Positions 23,701 to 47,534 of a stretch of 64,000 nt of DNA are shown here, piece after piece. A model generated the notes under the pieces. The model had not been told where the DNA came from. It ran no database searches and was given only the letters and a program-made list of their open reading frames with translations. The stretch is taken from contig JAHLTZ010000058.1 of NCBI GenBank assembly GCA_025786725.1, forward strand, positions 18,985-82,984, in the 5' to 3' direction. The stretch's first letter is position 1. The number at the start of each line of letters is the position of its first letter. This stretch comes from Syncephalis fuscata. Its lineage: Eukaryota; Zoopagomycota; Zoopagomycetes; Zoopagales; Piptocephalidaceae. The position numbers and the translations under genes were made by a program.

Positions 23701-24284
23701 GCCGGCCGCTGCTTTGTTCTACCAAATGATGTAACTGGTGAACTCTTTTTAACTTGATATACCGTCTCTTCTTCTTCATCCTGTGTATCGTCTGCCGTCA
23801 TTGAATGATGACGCAAGTGTTGAGAATAATGATGTTGAGGCTTTGTTTTAGTTGTTGTATGAGTGTCCATATCATGTTGATCATCACTATCAAATCTAGA
23901 AGGACGTAAATCGTCCATTGACGCTAAACTATCGTCACTGCGATGATTACTCATTCGGCCAGCCGATCTGTGACGTAATTTTTCACGTAATCTTTGTGTA
24001 TAATCTTGCCTATCATCATTATCGTCATTATCTGCATCGCTTTCTTCTTCCTCCTCCTCCTCCTCCTCCTCATCATCATCTAGATTCCAATGACTAGCCA
24101 TTTTATTGGTCTTTGAAGCCGATAATGATGGTTGAGGACGCCAACGAGTCGAATTAGTTGTAGCATGATCATCATAGTCTGATTCCTGTTCAGTGTCACG
24201 TTCTCTTCCGCTATCATCATCATCGTGGTGATTTGTATTCATTTGCTCTTTGAGTCGCCTCATAAAATCTGATGCATCACTCAT
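20741..24284 (-). CDS. TBC-domain Rab GTPase-activating protein (Gyp5/EVI5-like)
   Basis: Accelerates GTP hydrolysis on a Rab GTPase in vesicle traffic. Exons are 22337-24284, 22137-22292, 21705-22069 and 20741-21649. The N-terminal ~650 residues are low-complexity, with many acidic Glu/Asp runs and repeated Ser. DWDFWGQLVNDYE begins the TBC domain, followed by RIQAGIPARLRGMVW, the arginine-finger motif IRLDLPRTFP and the glutamine-finger motif YCQG. A C-terminal coiled coil of ~120 residues fits EVI5/Gyp5. The first intron is only 46 nt with a weak donor (GTGTTC); without it the frame would have to shift there. The acidic N-terminus is compositionally extreme but in frame throughout. Confidence 0.85.
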
Positions 24285-26376
24285 TATTATAGCTGTATTA
24301 TTTGTTGTTGTTGTTGTTGTTGAAAAATATAACTAAATAAATGAACCTTTTGACTTGCAAGTCAAGACCAGCTGTATACTTCAAACCAAATGTTGACACA
24401 AAGAATCAACGTTTATATGGGCACAGAAACAAAGCAATTAAGCTATAGCAATTGCTATGTTGTCGTTGTCGTTGTTGCTGTTGCTGTTGTTATTGTCGTA
24501 GTAGGAACGATATGAATAATGACGGTTCTAGAAAGAAGAATAATCTTTCGTAGTAACAAAAAGATTATAGTAGTTATATGCCTAAACGTAAAGTATTGAT
24601 GTAATAGATTAAATACTGATAGGCAACAACGGTATCCAAGAGATAGGCATATAGTGAAAGGAATGAGAACAGAATCTAAGCAGATAAACAACACAAACAC
24701 TAGATGTAGAAACGCAGTGGAAATACGAAAGACGTAGCAAGTCAATCTGTAAGATGACAAAAGTAAAAAGACAAGATGAGCACTAATAGCTAGAAGCACT
24801 CGTTAGTGCGAAAGGAGAGATGCTTTAGAAAAGAAATAGACGCAGGCTGTGTATAGAATACAGACAATCTGTAAGCTAGTAGATGAAATAGATAAAGAGA
24901 GAAAGAATAGAGAGAAAGAGAGAGAGAGAGAAAGATAGAAAGAAAGGTAAACATAGGCCCGATACAGGCTACTAAGGGAAAGAAGTTGTTTGTAGTTGGT
25001 ATCGTAGTATGGCTGTTGTTTAGAATGTCAGGAGAATAAATAAATAGATGTGTGTGTGTGTTTATGTGTATTAATTATATATTTATATGTAGGTATTCAT
25101 TTGTGTGTGTATTTGTGTATCTGTAGGTATGATGTGTAGACTTGTGTGTACTTGTATGTACTTGTATGTGTGAAGCAATAAAATAGAATTAAAACATCAA
25201 TGGCCTTGAATATCAACGATGACAGTAGATGCAATGGTATAACACTTTAATCATTGGTATAATCATTTTACTAGTAGTAATTAGTAGTAATTATTATTAA
25301 ATGGGTTGTTGAGGTAAGTCTGTTTATACTTAATATCGATCATAACAAAAAACCGTTTCTGAGTAAGACCACTTGATAGATAAATGTTAATCGAAGTGTA
25401 CGGAACCATGAATTGTGTCTTGGAAAGGAGAAATACGGGCTTATTCGTTTCAGCCCTAGAGATGCACTTATAAACTTCCTTTCTCTACACCGATTGATAA
25501 TAACGAAGGGAACGTTAAGGGGCAAGATAGGAGGCTTTTTTAAGATGTAGAGTTACAGTCAATATACACTTGACCATTTAAACTCAAACAAAATGAGTAT
25601 TTATAGCCTTGTTAAACGGATTTGATACACGGTGTGTTGTACGGTGCACTCAGCGACTAAATGGTGTACTTGATTGACGTGATGTCTTTGTTTATAAAAC
25701 CATTTATATTAAATACTATAGAAACATTTAATACGTGATGTATAACAAAAAATAACCAATTAATAATACAAATTATTAGTAATAAGTTTAATAGTACCGT
25801 TATTGTTACTATTGATACTTATAGTTAGTAATATAGATAATAAGTGATTTGTAATAGTTGCTAAAAATAAAATATACAAGTAATAATATCGTGAGAGTAT
25901 ATATATATATGCGACGGTGTCATTACTGAACTATCTCCGCCATTATAATTTAAATACCGCTATTTATTGATATTAGACGAGTTTAACCCCATTATCTTAA
26001 TTAACTACTCCGACCGTCATATGATCCAATCATAGGTTTGAGTGTTATTGATAGTAATACAATAGAGAAACTAGGCACAGTTATCAAGTTTGATGTGCGT
26101 AAACAATAGACACAAAGAATAGATGAAACTAATGGATACAAGGGTAACCATTAATGAAAAATAGGTGAGCGATAATTGATTAGACATTACACTTTAGAGA
26201 GTGTAGATTGAAAGTATGGTTTATTTAATTCGGTTTATTAGTATTATTGATAAGTACATTAAAACTGTATTAATATCTAATAGTAAATACTAGTTATTTA
26301 AAAGTCTTAATTTATTCATCATCACTTATAGTTGTGTGTAAATATACAGATATGTATATGTTAGTGAGTGAGTGGA

Positions 26377-26421
<45 letters not shown>

Positions 26422-27613
26422 ATATGTATGTATACCTTGAACCATGCTCTCTTATGCATACTATCTATCTACTGGAGAGCATAGGCGTGTTTACACGTGG
26501 ACTGGCCATGACCGCGTGTCTGTGCCATGTACGCATGTGCCATACAAAAATAGGCCGTACATTAACCTGCATGGCAATCAATAAATATTCACCTTGAATC
26601 TGGCACTACAGTGACGTTGGTACTTCCTGATGCGGCGTACCAAGCCTTTCACACTGCCACTATTGCTTTCACCGTTTTACTATTGCGGGTGAAATGGCTA
26701 CTAGTATCAGCATGCATAGACTACAATGTTTAGAATCATGTGCACAAACCAATATAGACATGTGCGGGTACACGCATGGATTAATACGATATCATGCATT
26801 GTATCATCGATGGCACAATTGATATGACACTGCCATCATTGTATCTACCCAACTATCTATCAATTATCATTTAGAAATAATAGCAACGATACTAGTAATG
26901 TGTAAGCAATAGCGTAGAATGTAATATAATAGTTATTAATACGCTAATTGACGTAATAGTTAGAATCAAGGCCTATTAGCAGTAAGAAGAAAGTAGCCGC
27001 CATATTAAAAATAAATAGCTATCCAATAAGACGCGACAACATCAAGGACAGTTTTTTGTAACCAACTACGATGAGTTGGAAATGAACAGTGCATGTGACC
27101 CGGAACGAAACGAAAAAAGATGGTCACTCAAAAGCTAAACACCAAAAAATACTTGGAATCAATTCCTTGAAAATAAAACACACATATATACACAAAATAC
27201 AAGTACTGAGTGTGTGAATATATAAGTATTTTATAGTTAATAACGATGTTTATTAATACTATACTGTATGTATATCTGTATAGATGTATTGCTGTTATCT
27301 GTATTCATGTGTGTATATCTGTATATCTGTATGTATGTGTGTATGTGGATGAATGAATGAATGAATGATGATTTCTCCGACTTGCGTGGTCATATCACAC
27401 ATTTACTTATCATGTTGTGTGTGTGTGTGTGTTCCCTGGCCTCCCTTTTTCATCAAAGAAACCGCGCACACCACAACGAGCTTGTACTTGCTCACACACT
27501 TCATCTCATTGTGCTTGCCACACCTTGTTCTTTTGTTCGTCGCTACATCATTGATTACTTCTACGCCAACTTTGAACCATTTAGTACCTATTACTCTACA
27601 CGCTTCCTTTTCT

Positions 27614-27645
<32 letters not shown>

Positions 27646-28175
27646 ACTACTACTTACTACTACGTTACAACCTATTCTACCTATTAGTTGCAACTAATAA
27701 TACGTTCGCGGTTGCTAGTTCCACTATCATCCTGACATTCGTTATTTAAATACTAGCTTATTGGCTATTATTAGTCTATGCCGTCGTATTAGTGAACATA
27801 ATTAGTTTTCTACCGTATTATTGGCATTACTCGATACTATTGAAGTGCTAGTTAGTATTCTGTGTTGTAACGTTGTTATCGCTACCGTAATTGTTGTTTC
27901 GTTGGTCAATTTGTTCGATTGGCTATATTAGTATACATTAATAATTGCTAGCTCTGTGTCCTACCAGTGCCAGTAATAGTAATAGTACTGAACTGATTTG
28001 TACCGAAGAAGATACATTAATATTCACAAAGACTATAATTGTAGTAGTGCCAAAAGCTGCTATTCCCCTTTATATATAATTAAGCTTAACGAACCCGCTT
28101 CGATCGCTGTCCTAGTCTTGTATATCGACTCTAGTTAGTCGTGTACTTGCTTTCTATCATCCTTATTTCTATATT
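24285..28175. other. 3.9 kb non-coding region rich in microsatellites
   Basis: No gene with codon-like structure is seen. It holds GTT/GTC runs (24300-24500), a GA tract (24895-24945), TGTG tracts (25050-25170; 26379-26420) and CTA triplets (27614-27665). Open frames across the tracts are low-complexity only. It is the shared upstream region of the divergent TBC and RhoGAP genes. Confidence 0.55.
26379..26421. repeat. TG dinucleotide microsatellite
   Basis: About twenty consecutive TG units lie in the divergent intergenic region between the TBC and RhoGAP genes. Confidence 0.9.
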
Positions 28176-31100
28176 ATGACCGTGGCACCTGGCCCATCTC
28201 TCGTAGTTGAATCAATGGCGCTTGAAGCACCACGCGAAGAGTGGGTGGAGATCCAGGATCCACAATCTGGCAATATATTCTATGCAAATCCGGTAAGTTG
28301 GCTATAGCATGTTTGAATATGCCATAAACTAATGGTCTAATTTTGTGATATGTATATTGGATGTGTTGTTTTATTTGTACATGATATACACTTATAGAAT
28401 ACAGGCGAATGCTCATGGGAGGAGCCTATGAATGCACACATGTAAGTGATACCGGGAGTAAGGAGTATGACGACAAAGTGGTTTCAAAGTCAAAGCTTTA
28501 AAATGGATTGTACGATTACTAAACGTCGTTTCAATTTATTTGCATGCATTTGAACTATGTGTAGTTATTATAACAATGGCATAATAATGATAGCTGACTT
28601 TTAATCTATGGCTATGACTATAACTGTTATTAGTAAACCACGCGATCCAACTGGTGAATGGTGGGAGTTATTTGACGAGACACACGGACTACCCTACTAC
28701 TATAATACGTATACTGGTCAGACAGAATGGCTTCGGCCGGAAGTTGGCACGGTGATCCCACTTCATGCATTACAGGTACGCATCGGCATTATGTGTCTAT
28801 TGTAATATGTAGATGCATGCATGACAATCTACTAACCACAGTGGATTAAAATAGAATTCCACCATTGGCAAGCGAGTTTCAATGGCCATTACTGATCGTG
28901 CCTCACGTGTACTTAGCAGTGAAGATGTTGATTTCAGTAAATTGGAACAAATGTATGGCAAACAAGGCCAAGGAGCTGCTGCTTGTCAGCGTAATAACAT
29001 ATACCAAATGGCACCGTCAAACAGTGGTGATGGCCAAAACAATCAAACTTACGCACAAAGGCAACAACAACCGTCGAACTTCAATGTGGTGACACCTCGT
29101 TCTTCCGTCTACAGTGAAAGTAAAATGAGTGAAGCTAGCATATATAGCACACAATATACATCGATGGGACAACAGCAACAACAACCACAGTCACAGCAGC
29201 CACAATATCGACAGCAGCAACATCAGCAATCACAGCCACGACAACAACAACAACAACAGCAATTGCAGCATCGACAACAACAACAACAGCAATCGCAGCA
29301 TCGACAACAACAACAACAGTCACAGCAGCAGCAACAACAACAACAGCAGCAGCAGCAGCACTACCGACACCGCTCTCAAGGAGCTACTAGTGAAGCTATA
29401 AGAGCTACTACTGGTCCAAACGGTAATCAAGCAGCTACTAGTCGACATCGACCACACGCTAGTGCGCACGTACAGCACTCGATTCCAAAGGTAAGTGATT
29501 AACACACCACTACAATTATTATATACTAACTATTTATTGTAGATCTCTTGTAGCAATATTGATGAAGAAGCCAATATGGCTATGCCTACACATCCAATGC
29601 TTAAACAAGGCAATCGACCAGCCAATGAGGATGGCCATGGCGCACAGCAGCAGCAAATGAGTCTGCAACAACGACGTAAGATGCAAAATGGTACCACCAA
29701 TGGTTCGTCATCACAAACGTTGCAAGCTGTTGATCGTTCACGTAATATCACTCGCTCAGCCAGTGCCATAGATCTTAAAATCGGTAGTCCCGATAATATA
29801 GATGCAAATGGCAATGGTCTTTATGTTCAACCCACGCACACCACCGCCAGCGTAGTTGAGTTTCATCGTGGTGGCGATGATGACTATCCAAGATCCGCTG
29901 GACTTTTACGTACGGATGACTATAGTAATCAGAATCAGAGTGCGTTTTATGAAATCATTTTTGAAGGTCATTTTCTTGTTGTTTCTTTTTTATTTATTTA
30001 TTTGTTGTTGTTGAAAGAGGGAAAATGACCGCGGGGCGAAAATAACACTATAGAGCCAAAACTAACCTTTTTTTGCTTTTCCTTTTTATTTTAGTGGAAA
30101 CCGGTGCTACATTAATGTCGCAATCACCATCGGCCAAATCAGCGCCACAGAGTCGGTAAGTAGTATGACAAGTTAGTGTTAGCATCTTATTTACTTGTCT
30201 ACTTATTGATAATGGATTTAGTACTTCATTGCCTGATTTGCACGATGATCCAATTATTCAACTTCAAATTGATGGGTTTGCCAAGAAACACTTTGCCACC
30301 CACAAAAAGGGATTGTTCCGTCGTAAAGTGCCAGTTGAGAAGATGTTGCAATGGTCAAGAGTAGGTTATTACATAAATAATTTGTTTAATTCAATACTAA
30401 TTGGTGTTAACTAGGAATCGCTCAAATTGCCTCTACTTACTTTGAACAAGAATGCTCATCGTGATGCACTTAAAGTATTCAAGATCATTCAGCGTATTAT
30501 GGGTGACCGTCCTCGTGTACGTGGCAGCACTGCCGTTGAGGATATTCAATGGGTATTGGACCGTGGTCTACAAGAACCAGAACTACGTGATGAGATATAC
30601 GTTCAACTGTGTAAACAAGTGACGGCCAATCCAAGTAGGCAAGTGTTTGCTATTTAAACGTATATGAAATAATAGACTAACCTACCATTAATATCAGTAC
30701 AAGTGTATTTAAAGGCTGGGAATTGCTTAGTGTCATTTGTGTCACATTCCCATCTTCAAAGAACTTTGAAGACTATCTAAAATGCTTTATACAACAGCAC
30801 TTTAACGAACCAGACCGTATTGATATTATGGCAGTTCATTGTCACAAGAAATTGCTACGTATTATTAACACAGGTCCAAAGGGTAAAGCACCGACCTTTG
30901 GCGAGATTGAACATGCCAAAGCGGCCGCTTTCAATCCAACTGTATTTGGTGAAGGTCTTGATACTATTATGGAAATGCAAGAAAAAGACTTTCCTGATCT
31001 GCCTATTCCACGTATTCTTGCCTTTCTGGCTGAAGGCATTCTTGAGCTTAATGGTCAAAAGTCCGAGGGTATATTCCGTGTACCGGGCGATGTTGACTTT

Positions 31101-31537
31101 GTTACCAATCTCAAACTACGTATTGAGAAGGGCAATTACGATTTAGCCGGTATTACTGATCCCAATGTACCCGCATCTCTACTTAAGTTCTGGCTTCGTG
31201 ATTTGGCCGATTCACTTATTCCGGGCGATTCCTATCGTGAATGTATTTCAAATGCCGAGGATGCCAAGTCGGCCCTGGCCATTGTTGCCCGACTACCCGA
31301 CATTAACCGACAAGTGGCCGAATACATTATCGGATTCTTCAAGTATTTGCCCGACCCGAGTGTAGTCAACGCACCAAAATGACGATTGATAACCTTGCTA
31401 TGGTGTTTGCACCCAGTTTCCTACGCTGTCCAACAAGCAGTCTGACCCAGATCTTTGAGAATACGCGGCATGAACAAGCGTTTGTTAAAACACTTATTCT
31501 GAACATGCAATGCCGGCCTATCGACAAAAGAACATGA
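28176..31537 (+). CDS. WW-WW-MyTH4-RhoGAP protein (ARHGAP39/Vilse-like architecture)
   Basis: Predicted Rho-family GTPase-activating protein linked to proline-rich and cytoskeletal partners. The ATG at 28176 starts exon 1. WW domain 1 (EEWVEIQDPQSGNIFYANP) is completed by a short second exon with TGECSWEEP. WW domain 2 is GEWWELFDETHGLPYYYN. A polyglutamine/serine linker covers 28855-29490. The MyTH4 domain contains DPIIQLQIDGFAKKHF and EDIQWVLDRGLQEPELRDEIYVQLCKQ. RhoGAP follows: SEGIFRVPGD holds the catalytic arginine and LLKFWLRDLADSLIP the core. The intron after NPS uses a GC donor (GCAAGT, ~30639). At 31376-31380 (CAAAATGA) the frame stops, but one extra A would restore MTIDNLAMVFAPSFLRC and the rest to TGA at 31535-31537. 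That is most simply a homopolymer base error. Confidence 0.85.
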
Positions 31538-32343
31538 ATTTACATTTAGTAGTTCTTTCTCTTTGTTTCTTTCTCTTTTCTTTCTTTTCTCAGTTTTTTC
31601 TACGTAATTTCAAGACAGTGCAAACGGTGATTGCTCTGTGGTTGATGTATACAATAGATATTCATCTACAACAAACAAACAAGTAGAAAGAGAATCACCC
31701 AAGCTCTTAAGATATACGAATCATCTATGCAAGCCACTATACTTTTATCTATTGTCATTGACACACAGAATATATTATTACTATTATTATTGCTATATTA
31801 TGACTATTATCCGTGTTGTTAATGTAGTTAATGTTTGCGTTGTTGTTGTTATGGTCATTATTAATAATCTACCGTGGTTATTTGATATGTAACACGTGAT
31901 AACCCAACTCTAATCTTTTCCTGTCATGTTTAATAAACATGTGTGTTAGATGTGTATTAACAGTCCTTCGGTCATTATAAACACCGCGCCATTGCCTTGA
32001 TTTTCTTTTTCTTGTTACCGGTTACCGGCTGTTGTTGTTTCAGTCGTTTATTTTTGTTGTCACTTTGATCACTTTTATCTTGTTATTGTTCTAAGTTTCC
32101 TATATATATATATATACTATAGGGAAAGAGTTATACGATAGATAGGACGGTAGCCATATCTATTCTAGTATAACGTACACATCTAGTTTTTTATATAGTA
32201 AATTAACTGCACTAGCACGTCATCTTTAAGGCTGCAATTACTATATTTTTCTTTTTAAACCAAATTTATTTACATTACAAAAAGACTATTAGCAATACTA
32301 CGACTACAATCTTTTCTAGTTAGTATTGCAGCAATTAGGGACG
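31538..32343. other. Intergenic region between RhoGAP and DGAT2 genes
   Basis: AT-rich with a short TA run near 32103-32117 and a repeated TACCGG near 32016. No gene is seen. It should carry the RhoGAP 3' end and the DGAT2 promoter. Confidence 0.5.
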
Positions 32344-33450
32344 ATGATTCAATTTGCTCCTCTTAATGTACCGCGTCAACGCCGTCTTCAGACTTTGGCC
32401 GTGTTGCTATGGATATTGATGTTGCCAATATGTTTGAGCATCTTTCTCTACTGTGTCTGGCATGCGGCAACTTGGCCATTAGTCACGGCCTACATGACGT
32501 TTATGTACTTTGACGTGGCACCCGAACATGGTGGACGTAAAATTGAATGGATGCGTCGGCTTATTTTCTGGCGTTGGTTTGCTGACTATTTCCCTATGCG
32601 GCTTCATCGGGAAGTATTACTTGATCCATCACGTAATTATATATTTGGTAAGCATTAAATTGATTAAAATAGTATGGTTATGGTTATTAATTACAATTGA
32701 TTGTACTAGGCTATCATCCCCACGGTATTATCAGTATGGGTGCGTTTACTAACTTTGGTACTGAAGCAAATAATGTAAGCGAATTACTGCCTGGCATTAA
32801 TTGCCGCTTAATGACCTTGGCATCGAATTTCAGCATTCCATTGTATCGCGACTTTATCCTATCGCTTAATATTACATCAGTGTCACGAAAGTCAATTGAA
32901 CGCATTTTGGCCAAAGGGCCTGGTAATTCGTGTATGATTGTTATTGGTGGTGCGGCTGAAAGTCTTAATGCACGGCCTGGTGTTAGTGACTTGACACTAA
33001 AGAAACGACTTGGCTTTATTAAACTGGCTATTCGCAGTGGGTAGGTTATTAGTAATCGCTTTATATCCAGTATCTAACATTGTGCGATATAGAGCTGATT
33101 TAGTACCAGTATTTTCGTTTGGTGAAAATGATATCTACGATCAAGTAAATAATGAACAAGGTTCGATGGTACGCACAATACAGACACGTTTCCAATCGAT
33201 CTTTGGTTTTACCACGCCACTATTTCACGGTCGAGGTATTTTCAACTATAGTATGGGTGTTCTACCGCATCGCCGTCCTATCAATACAGTTATTGGTCGA
33301 CCCATTCGAGTACAGCAGTGTGATAACCCAAGTATGGAACAAGTGTTGGCTGTACAGCAACAATATATTAAAGGATTACAATCGGTCTATGATAACCATA
33401 AAGATGTATATGCCAAGGATCGTATTCGCGAATTACGTATCGTAGAATAG
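32344..33450 (+). CDS. Diacylglycerol O-acyltransferase, DGAT2 family
   Basis: Makes triacylglycerol from diacylglycerol and acyl-CoA at the endoplasmic reticulum and lipid droplet. Exons are 32344-32647, 32710-33040 and 33093-33450, all with GT-AG introns. The ATG at 32344 is the first; the upstream in-frame TTG is ignored. A hydrophobic hairpin (LAVLLWILMLPICLSIFLYCVW) lies near residues 20-45. The catalytic motif YHPHGIISMGAF spans the first intron. IVIGGAAESLNARPG and, after the second intron, ADLVPVFSFGENDIYDQ are diagnostic of the family. HGRGIF and PHRRPINTVIGRPI follow. The length of about 330 residues is normal. Monoacylglycerol or wax acyltransferases of the same family cannot be excluded. 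Confidence 0.92.
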
Positions 33451-33618
33451 AGCCATATGGTACCGACAGATATAAACAATGGCGTTGTTTATTCTAACAA
33501 GACAATCTTATTCTTTCTCATTTAATCTTTCTACGTTGCTATTATTTTATTTCATTAAATGTCCTTCATTATATACTATATTTATAAAGTGCTTAAAGAC
33601 AATGATAACTATTTATTA

Positions 33619-36416
33619 CTAGACTAGTCCTTCGGTAATCACTTGTTTCTTGTAGTCCTTGATGCCTTCACCTTCAAATCGAGCCACACGTCCTTTACTA
33701 CATACCCATATCTCGCTACTGACCGCAGAAATGAATCGTTCGTCGTGACTAACTAGCACGACACCACCACCAAACGATTTAAGAGCCTGAGTCAATGCAT
33801 CGATCGAATCCATATCCAAATGATTCGTAGGCTAAGTAAAAGCAAATATTAGTATTAATATTGATATTAATAAAACAATTTGACATTAATTACTTACTTC
33901 ATCAAGAATTAAAAAGTGTGGATTTTGAATGGCCATACAAGCAAAGGCAACACGACTCTTTTGACCACCACTCAGTGTACGAATCTGTTGTAGACCTGTC
34001 ATGCCAGAAATACCAAATGCACCCAATTGACGACGGTATTCTTCCTCAGTCTTACCCGGCCAACGAGAGGCCATATAGCCGACTGAAGTCATATTGACAT
34101 CAAGCTGGTCAACGTGATGCTGACTAAAGTAGGCAAAGCGTAAACGACCATTACGACGAACATCACCACTACTTGGTTCGAGTTGGCCAGTAAGTAATTT
34201 AAGCTATAAATAAAATAAAATTAATTAATTATTAATATTATAGTTATCATAAAGCGTTTACTTACCATGGTTGTTTTACCAGCGCCGTTTGGTCCAACCT
34301 AAATAATAAATAAGATTATCTATATTACATTATTTAAATAAAAAATTACTTACAATGGCAATACGTGAATTCATAAGCATATCAATATTAACATGCGATA
34401 ATGTACGACTGCCCGCTTGATAGCCAAAGGTTACTTCATTCATCTGCAAGATAGGCGCGTTAAGACTATCTGGATCAGGGAATTGGAAGGTGACCACTGC
34501 CTCATCTTCTGGCAATTCAAGGGTCGGTAGCTTTTCAAGAATCTTAATTTTACTTTGAGCTTGTGCAGCACGATTAGCATTGTAGCGCCAGCGATCGATA
34601 AAGTCTTGTAAATGTTTGCGATATTGTAGTTGTGATTCAAATTCACGTACTTGATTCTTACGACGTTCAACACGAGTTTTGTCAAACTGTGTGAAATTGC
34701 CCTTATAATAATCAAGACGTTCAGAATGTTGATGCATAATATCTGTGGCCACTTCATCAAGGAATTCTATATAAATAAATAGTACAGTTTAATGGCTATT
34801 CCATCTATTAATACATGCATTAATGACATACCTCGATCGTGAGAAACGACCAATAGTGTATTGGGCCAATTTTGCAAGTAATTTTCTAACCAAGCCACTG
34901 CAGGAATCTATTATAAATAAATAGATAAATAAATAGATAGGCATAAATGGCAAGTTAGTGTATATTCATTATTGTCATACTGTTTAATAGTTTACTAGTT
35001 TAATAGCTCTATTAACTTACATCCAACATATTTGTCGGTTCATCAAGTAATAGTAGATCTGGTTTACAGAACAGTGCACGGGCCAATGCCAAACGCATAC
35101 GCCAACCACCAGAGAATGTTCGAGTGGCTCGTTTTTGTGCCTCTGGTAAAAATCCTAAACCGGCCAGAATAGCCGATGCACTAATCAACATCATTTTAAT
35201 TAATACTAGCAATATTTGTTAAGTAGCTACTATTACTTACCGTGCTTCTGCTTTATCCGATTCAATTTCCTCTAATTTTTGGAAGGTTTTTTGAAGTCGT
35301 TCACTTAGCGAGTTCTTTGTTTTTTCATACGTTTCTTTGGCTGCTTCATCGTTTTCATCAATGGCCTGTTCATCAAGCTCGGCAAGTTCCTGTTGTATTG
35401 TACGTTCTTCTTCAAGTAAATGTTCACGCCAGGCATCGGCACTAAGTACCGCTTGAATGGCCGATGTATCTGTCCCCGTCATCTAATTGGATTAGAAATA
35501 CTTGTTAAGAAGAAGAAAAATAATACTTGTTGATAACAAACAATCACTTACTTCTTGTTCAACGTGAAGAATACTGACTTGTGCTGGTACGGCAACTTCA
35601 CGTAATGATATATTACGTAGCAGTGTACTCTTACCTATAGATAGTTATATCCAATGAGTACTATTACTTTATGTGCTTATTATGGTCAATATCAATATTT
35701 ACCAACACCGTTACGTCCAATAAGACCATATCGTCGACCAAATGATAACATCAAATTAGCATCGGTAAGGATACGTTTACCAGCAAACGAGATGTCAAAG
35801 TTCTAATAATAACATTATTCTATTATTCATATGACACTAGTAGGTAGATATTATAACTTACTTCAACACGGACATCCTTTGATTTACCACGGGTCGTTGT
35901 ATAGTCAAGAATAGGATTGACGGAAATAAATGTAGTATCGTCTTTTTGGTCAATAAGTTTACTTGCTTCATAGGCTGCACGACGATCGCGTTTTTCCATT
36001 TTCGCCTTAATCTTCGCTTCAGCTTTGGCCAGCTTTCGGTTATCGACCTGAGAGGCAACTTGTCGACCCGATACACGTTCCATATCAGACGAACCGACTA
36101 CAAGCCGCGCTGTAGCCGATACAGATTCTTGAGTAATCATCTGCACGGGCTGTTCGAGTTTTGTAAGTTTTGGTGCCGTGTCCGATACTCGATTCATACA
36201 GAGATCGCCAAGACGCCGACACAGATCGCGTACGGCAGTCTCGCTGCCACCTGCATCCTCAAGAATAGGCCCAAGGAATTCGGCCAAATCGTCTTCCTCT
36301 TCTACGGTCGGCGTGTCATCGAGGTAGCCGAGAATGTACTCGACAATGGCATCATCGACCGCGGGTATGCATTCGCGTACAAGCGCGGTCACTTGTTCAG
36401 TACGCATTTCACTCAT
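33619..36416 (-). CDS. ABCF ATPase, Gcn20/ABCF3-like
   Basis: Cytosolic twin-ATPase protein without membrane segments; Gcn20 works with Gcn1 on ribosomes to activate Gcn2 in amino-acid starvation. The ATG at 36414-36416 begins an N-terminal helical region ([25 protein letters not shown]) like ABCF3. ABC domain 1 shows GRNGVGKST, then [16 protein letters not shown] and [12 protein letters not shown]. The linker is basic and helical. ABC domain 2 shows GPNGAGKTT across an intron, [12 protein letters not shown], and FLILDE continuing to the Walker B/D-loop region over the intron at 33834-33896, then VLVSHDERF. About ten exons are separated by short introns. The stop is TAG at 33619-33621. All catalytic motifs of both halves are present. 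Confidence 0.92.
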
Positions 36417-36711
36417 ACTAACAGTAAGGATCTACAGAGGCTTTAAAGCCACGAGATACAGTAGATATAATAATAGAATAAAAGCGGTGAAGCTACAAAC
36501 TTTGCGTATGAATAATAGTGTGGCGGTGGCGATGTGTCTGTGTAAAAATCAATAGTTTAAAGACAACATTTCAGCTATTTATTAATAATACTAACAAAAT
36601 GATTAATTAATTAATAGTAAGAAGTTGAGTCAATATGGGTCATTTTTCTGCTCGTATTTGCATTCCGTTTAGCCGCGTTTTTAATTTTATTGTTTCTTCG
36701 TATAATACACC

Positions 36712-46986
<10,275 letters not shown>

Positions 46987-47534
46987 TTTAAAGGGAATAA
47001 AAAGTTTTTATTTTATTAATAACAACAAAAGACTTTGCATACTAGCATTGAGATTAACTTGTATCATACATAGATACTAAGTAAAGCAGTGTAAAACATA
47101 AAAATTTCAAACCTTTTAAGTTATTGTACTATCATATTACATAAATTTAAATGCATGTTTTTTCCAAATGTTTTATTTAAAACCAAAGTATAGTTATAAT
47201 AATATTTATTTATAAATCTCTACACCTGTGTGGTCACAATAGCGATAATAAGCAAAAATACTAAAAAGCAATCTACCCAACATGTCGGTATATCATAGAA
47301 CAGATTAATAGTAAATGAATGAATGTATTAGAATAAAAATTATTTTATTACCAAAACTACTCATTATTGTAGAACATGTTTATTAATAAAATAATGTATA
47401 GCTGGATGTGCGATAGGAAAATATTCAGGCAAAATTTCAGTCAAGCATAGTATTATTAATTTAATCATTATCTTTAACAATAAGCACATTATTTATAACT
47501 AAACGTTATGATTTATTGAATAAAGTGAGTAAAC
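46987..47534. other. Convergent 3' flank, AT-rich
   Basis: Non-coding sequence between the ATR stop and the fungalysin stop, which face each other. No repeat or gene is recognised. Confidence 0.5.

Noticed and set aside
27361-27697. Two overlapping ~110-codon frames
   Set aside because: They run over TG and CTA microsatellites and have no intron or domain signals.
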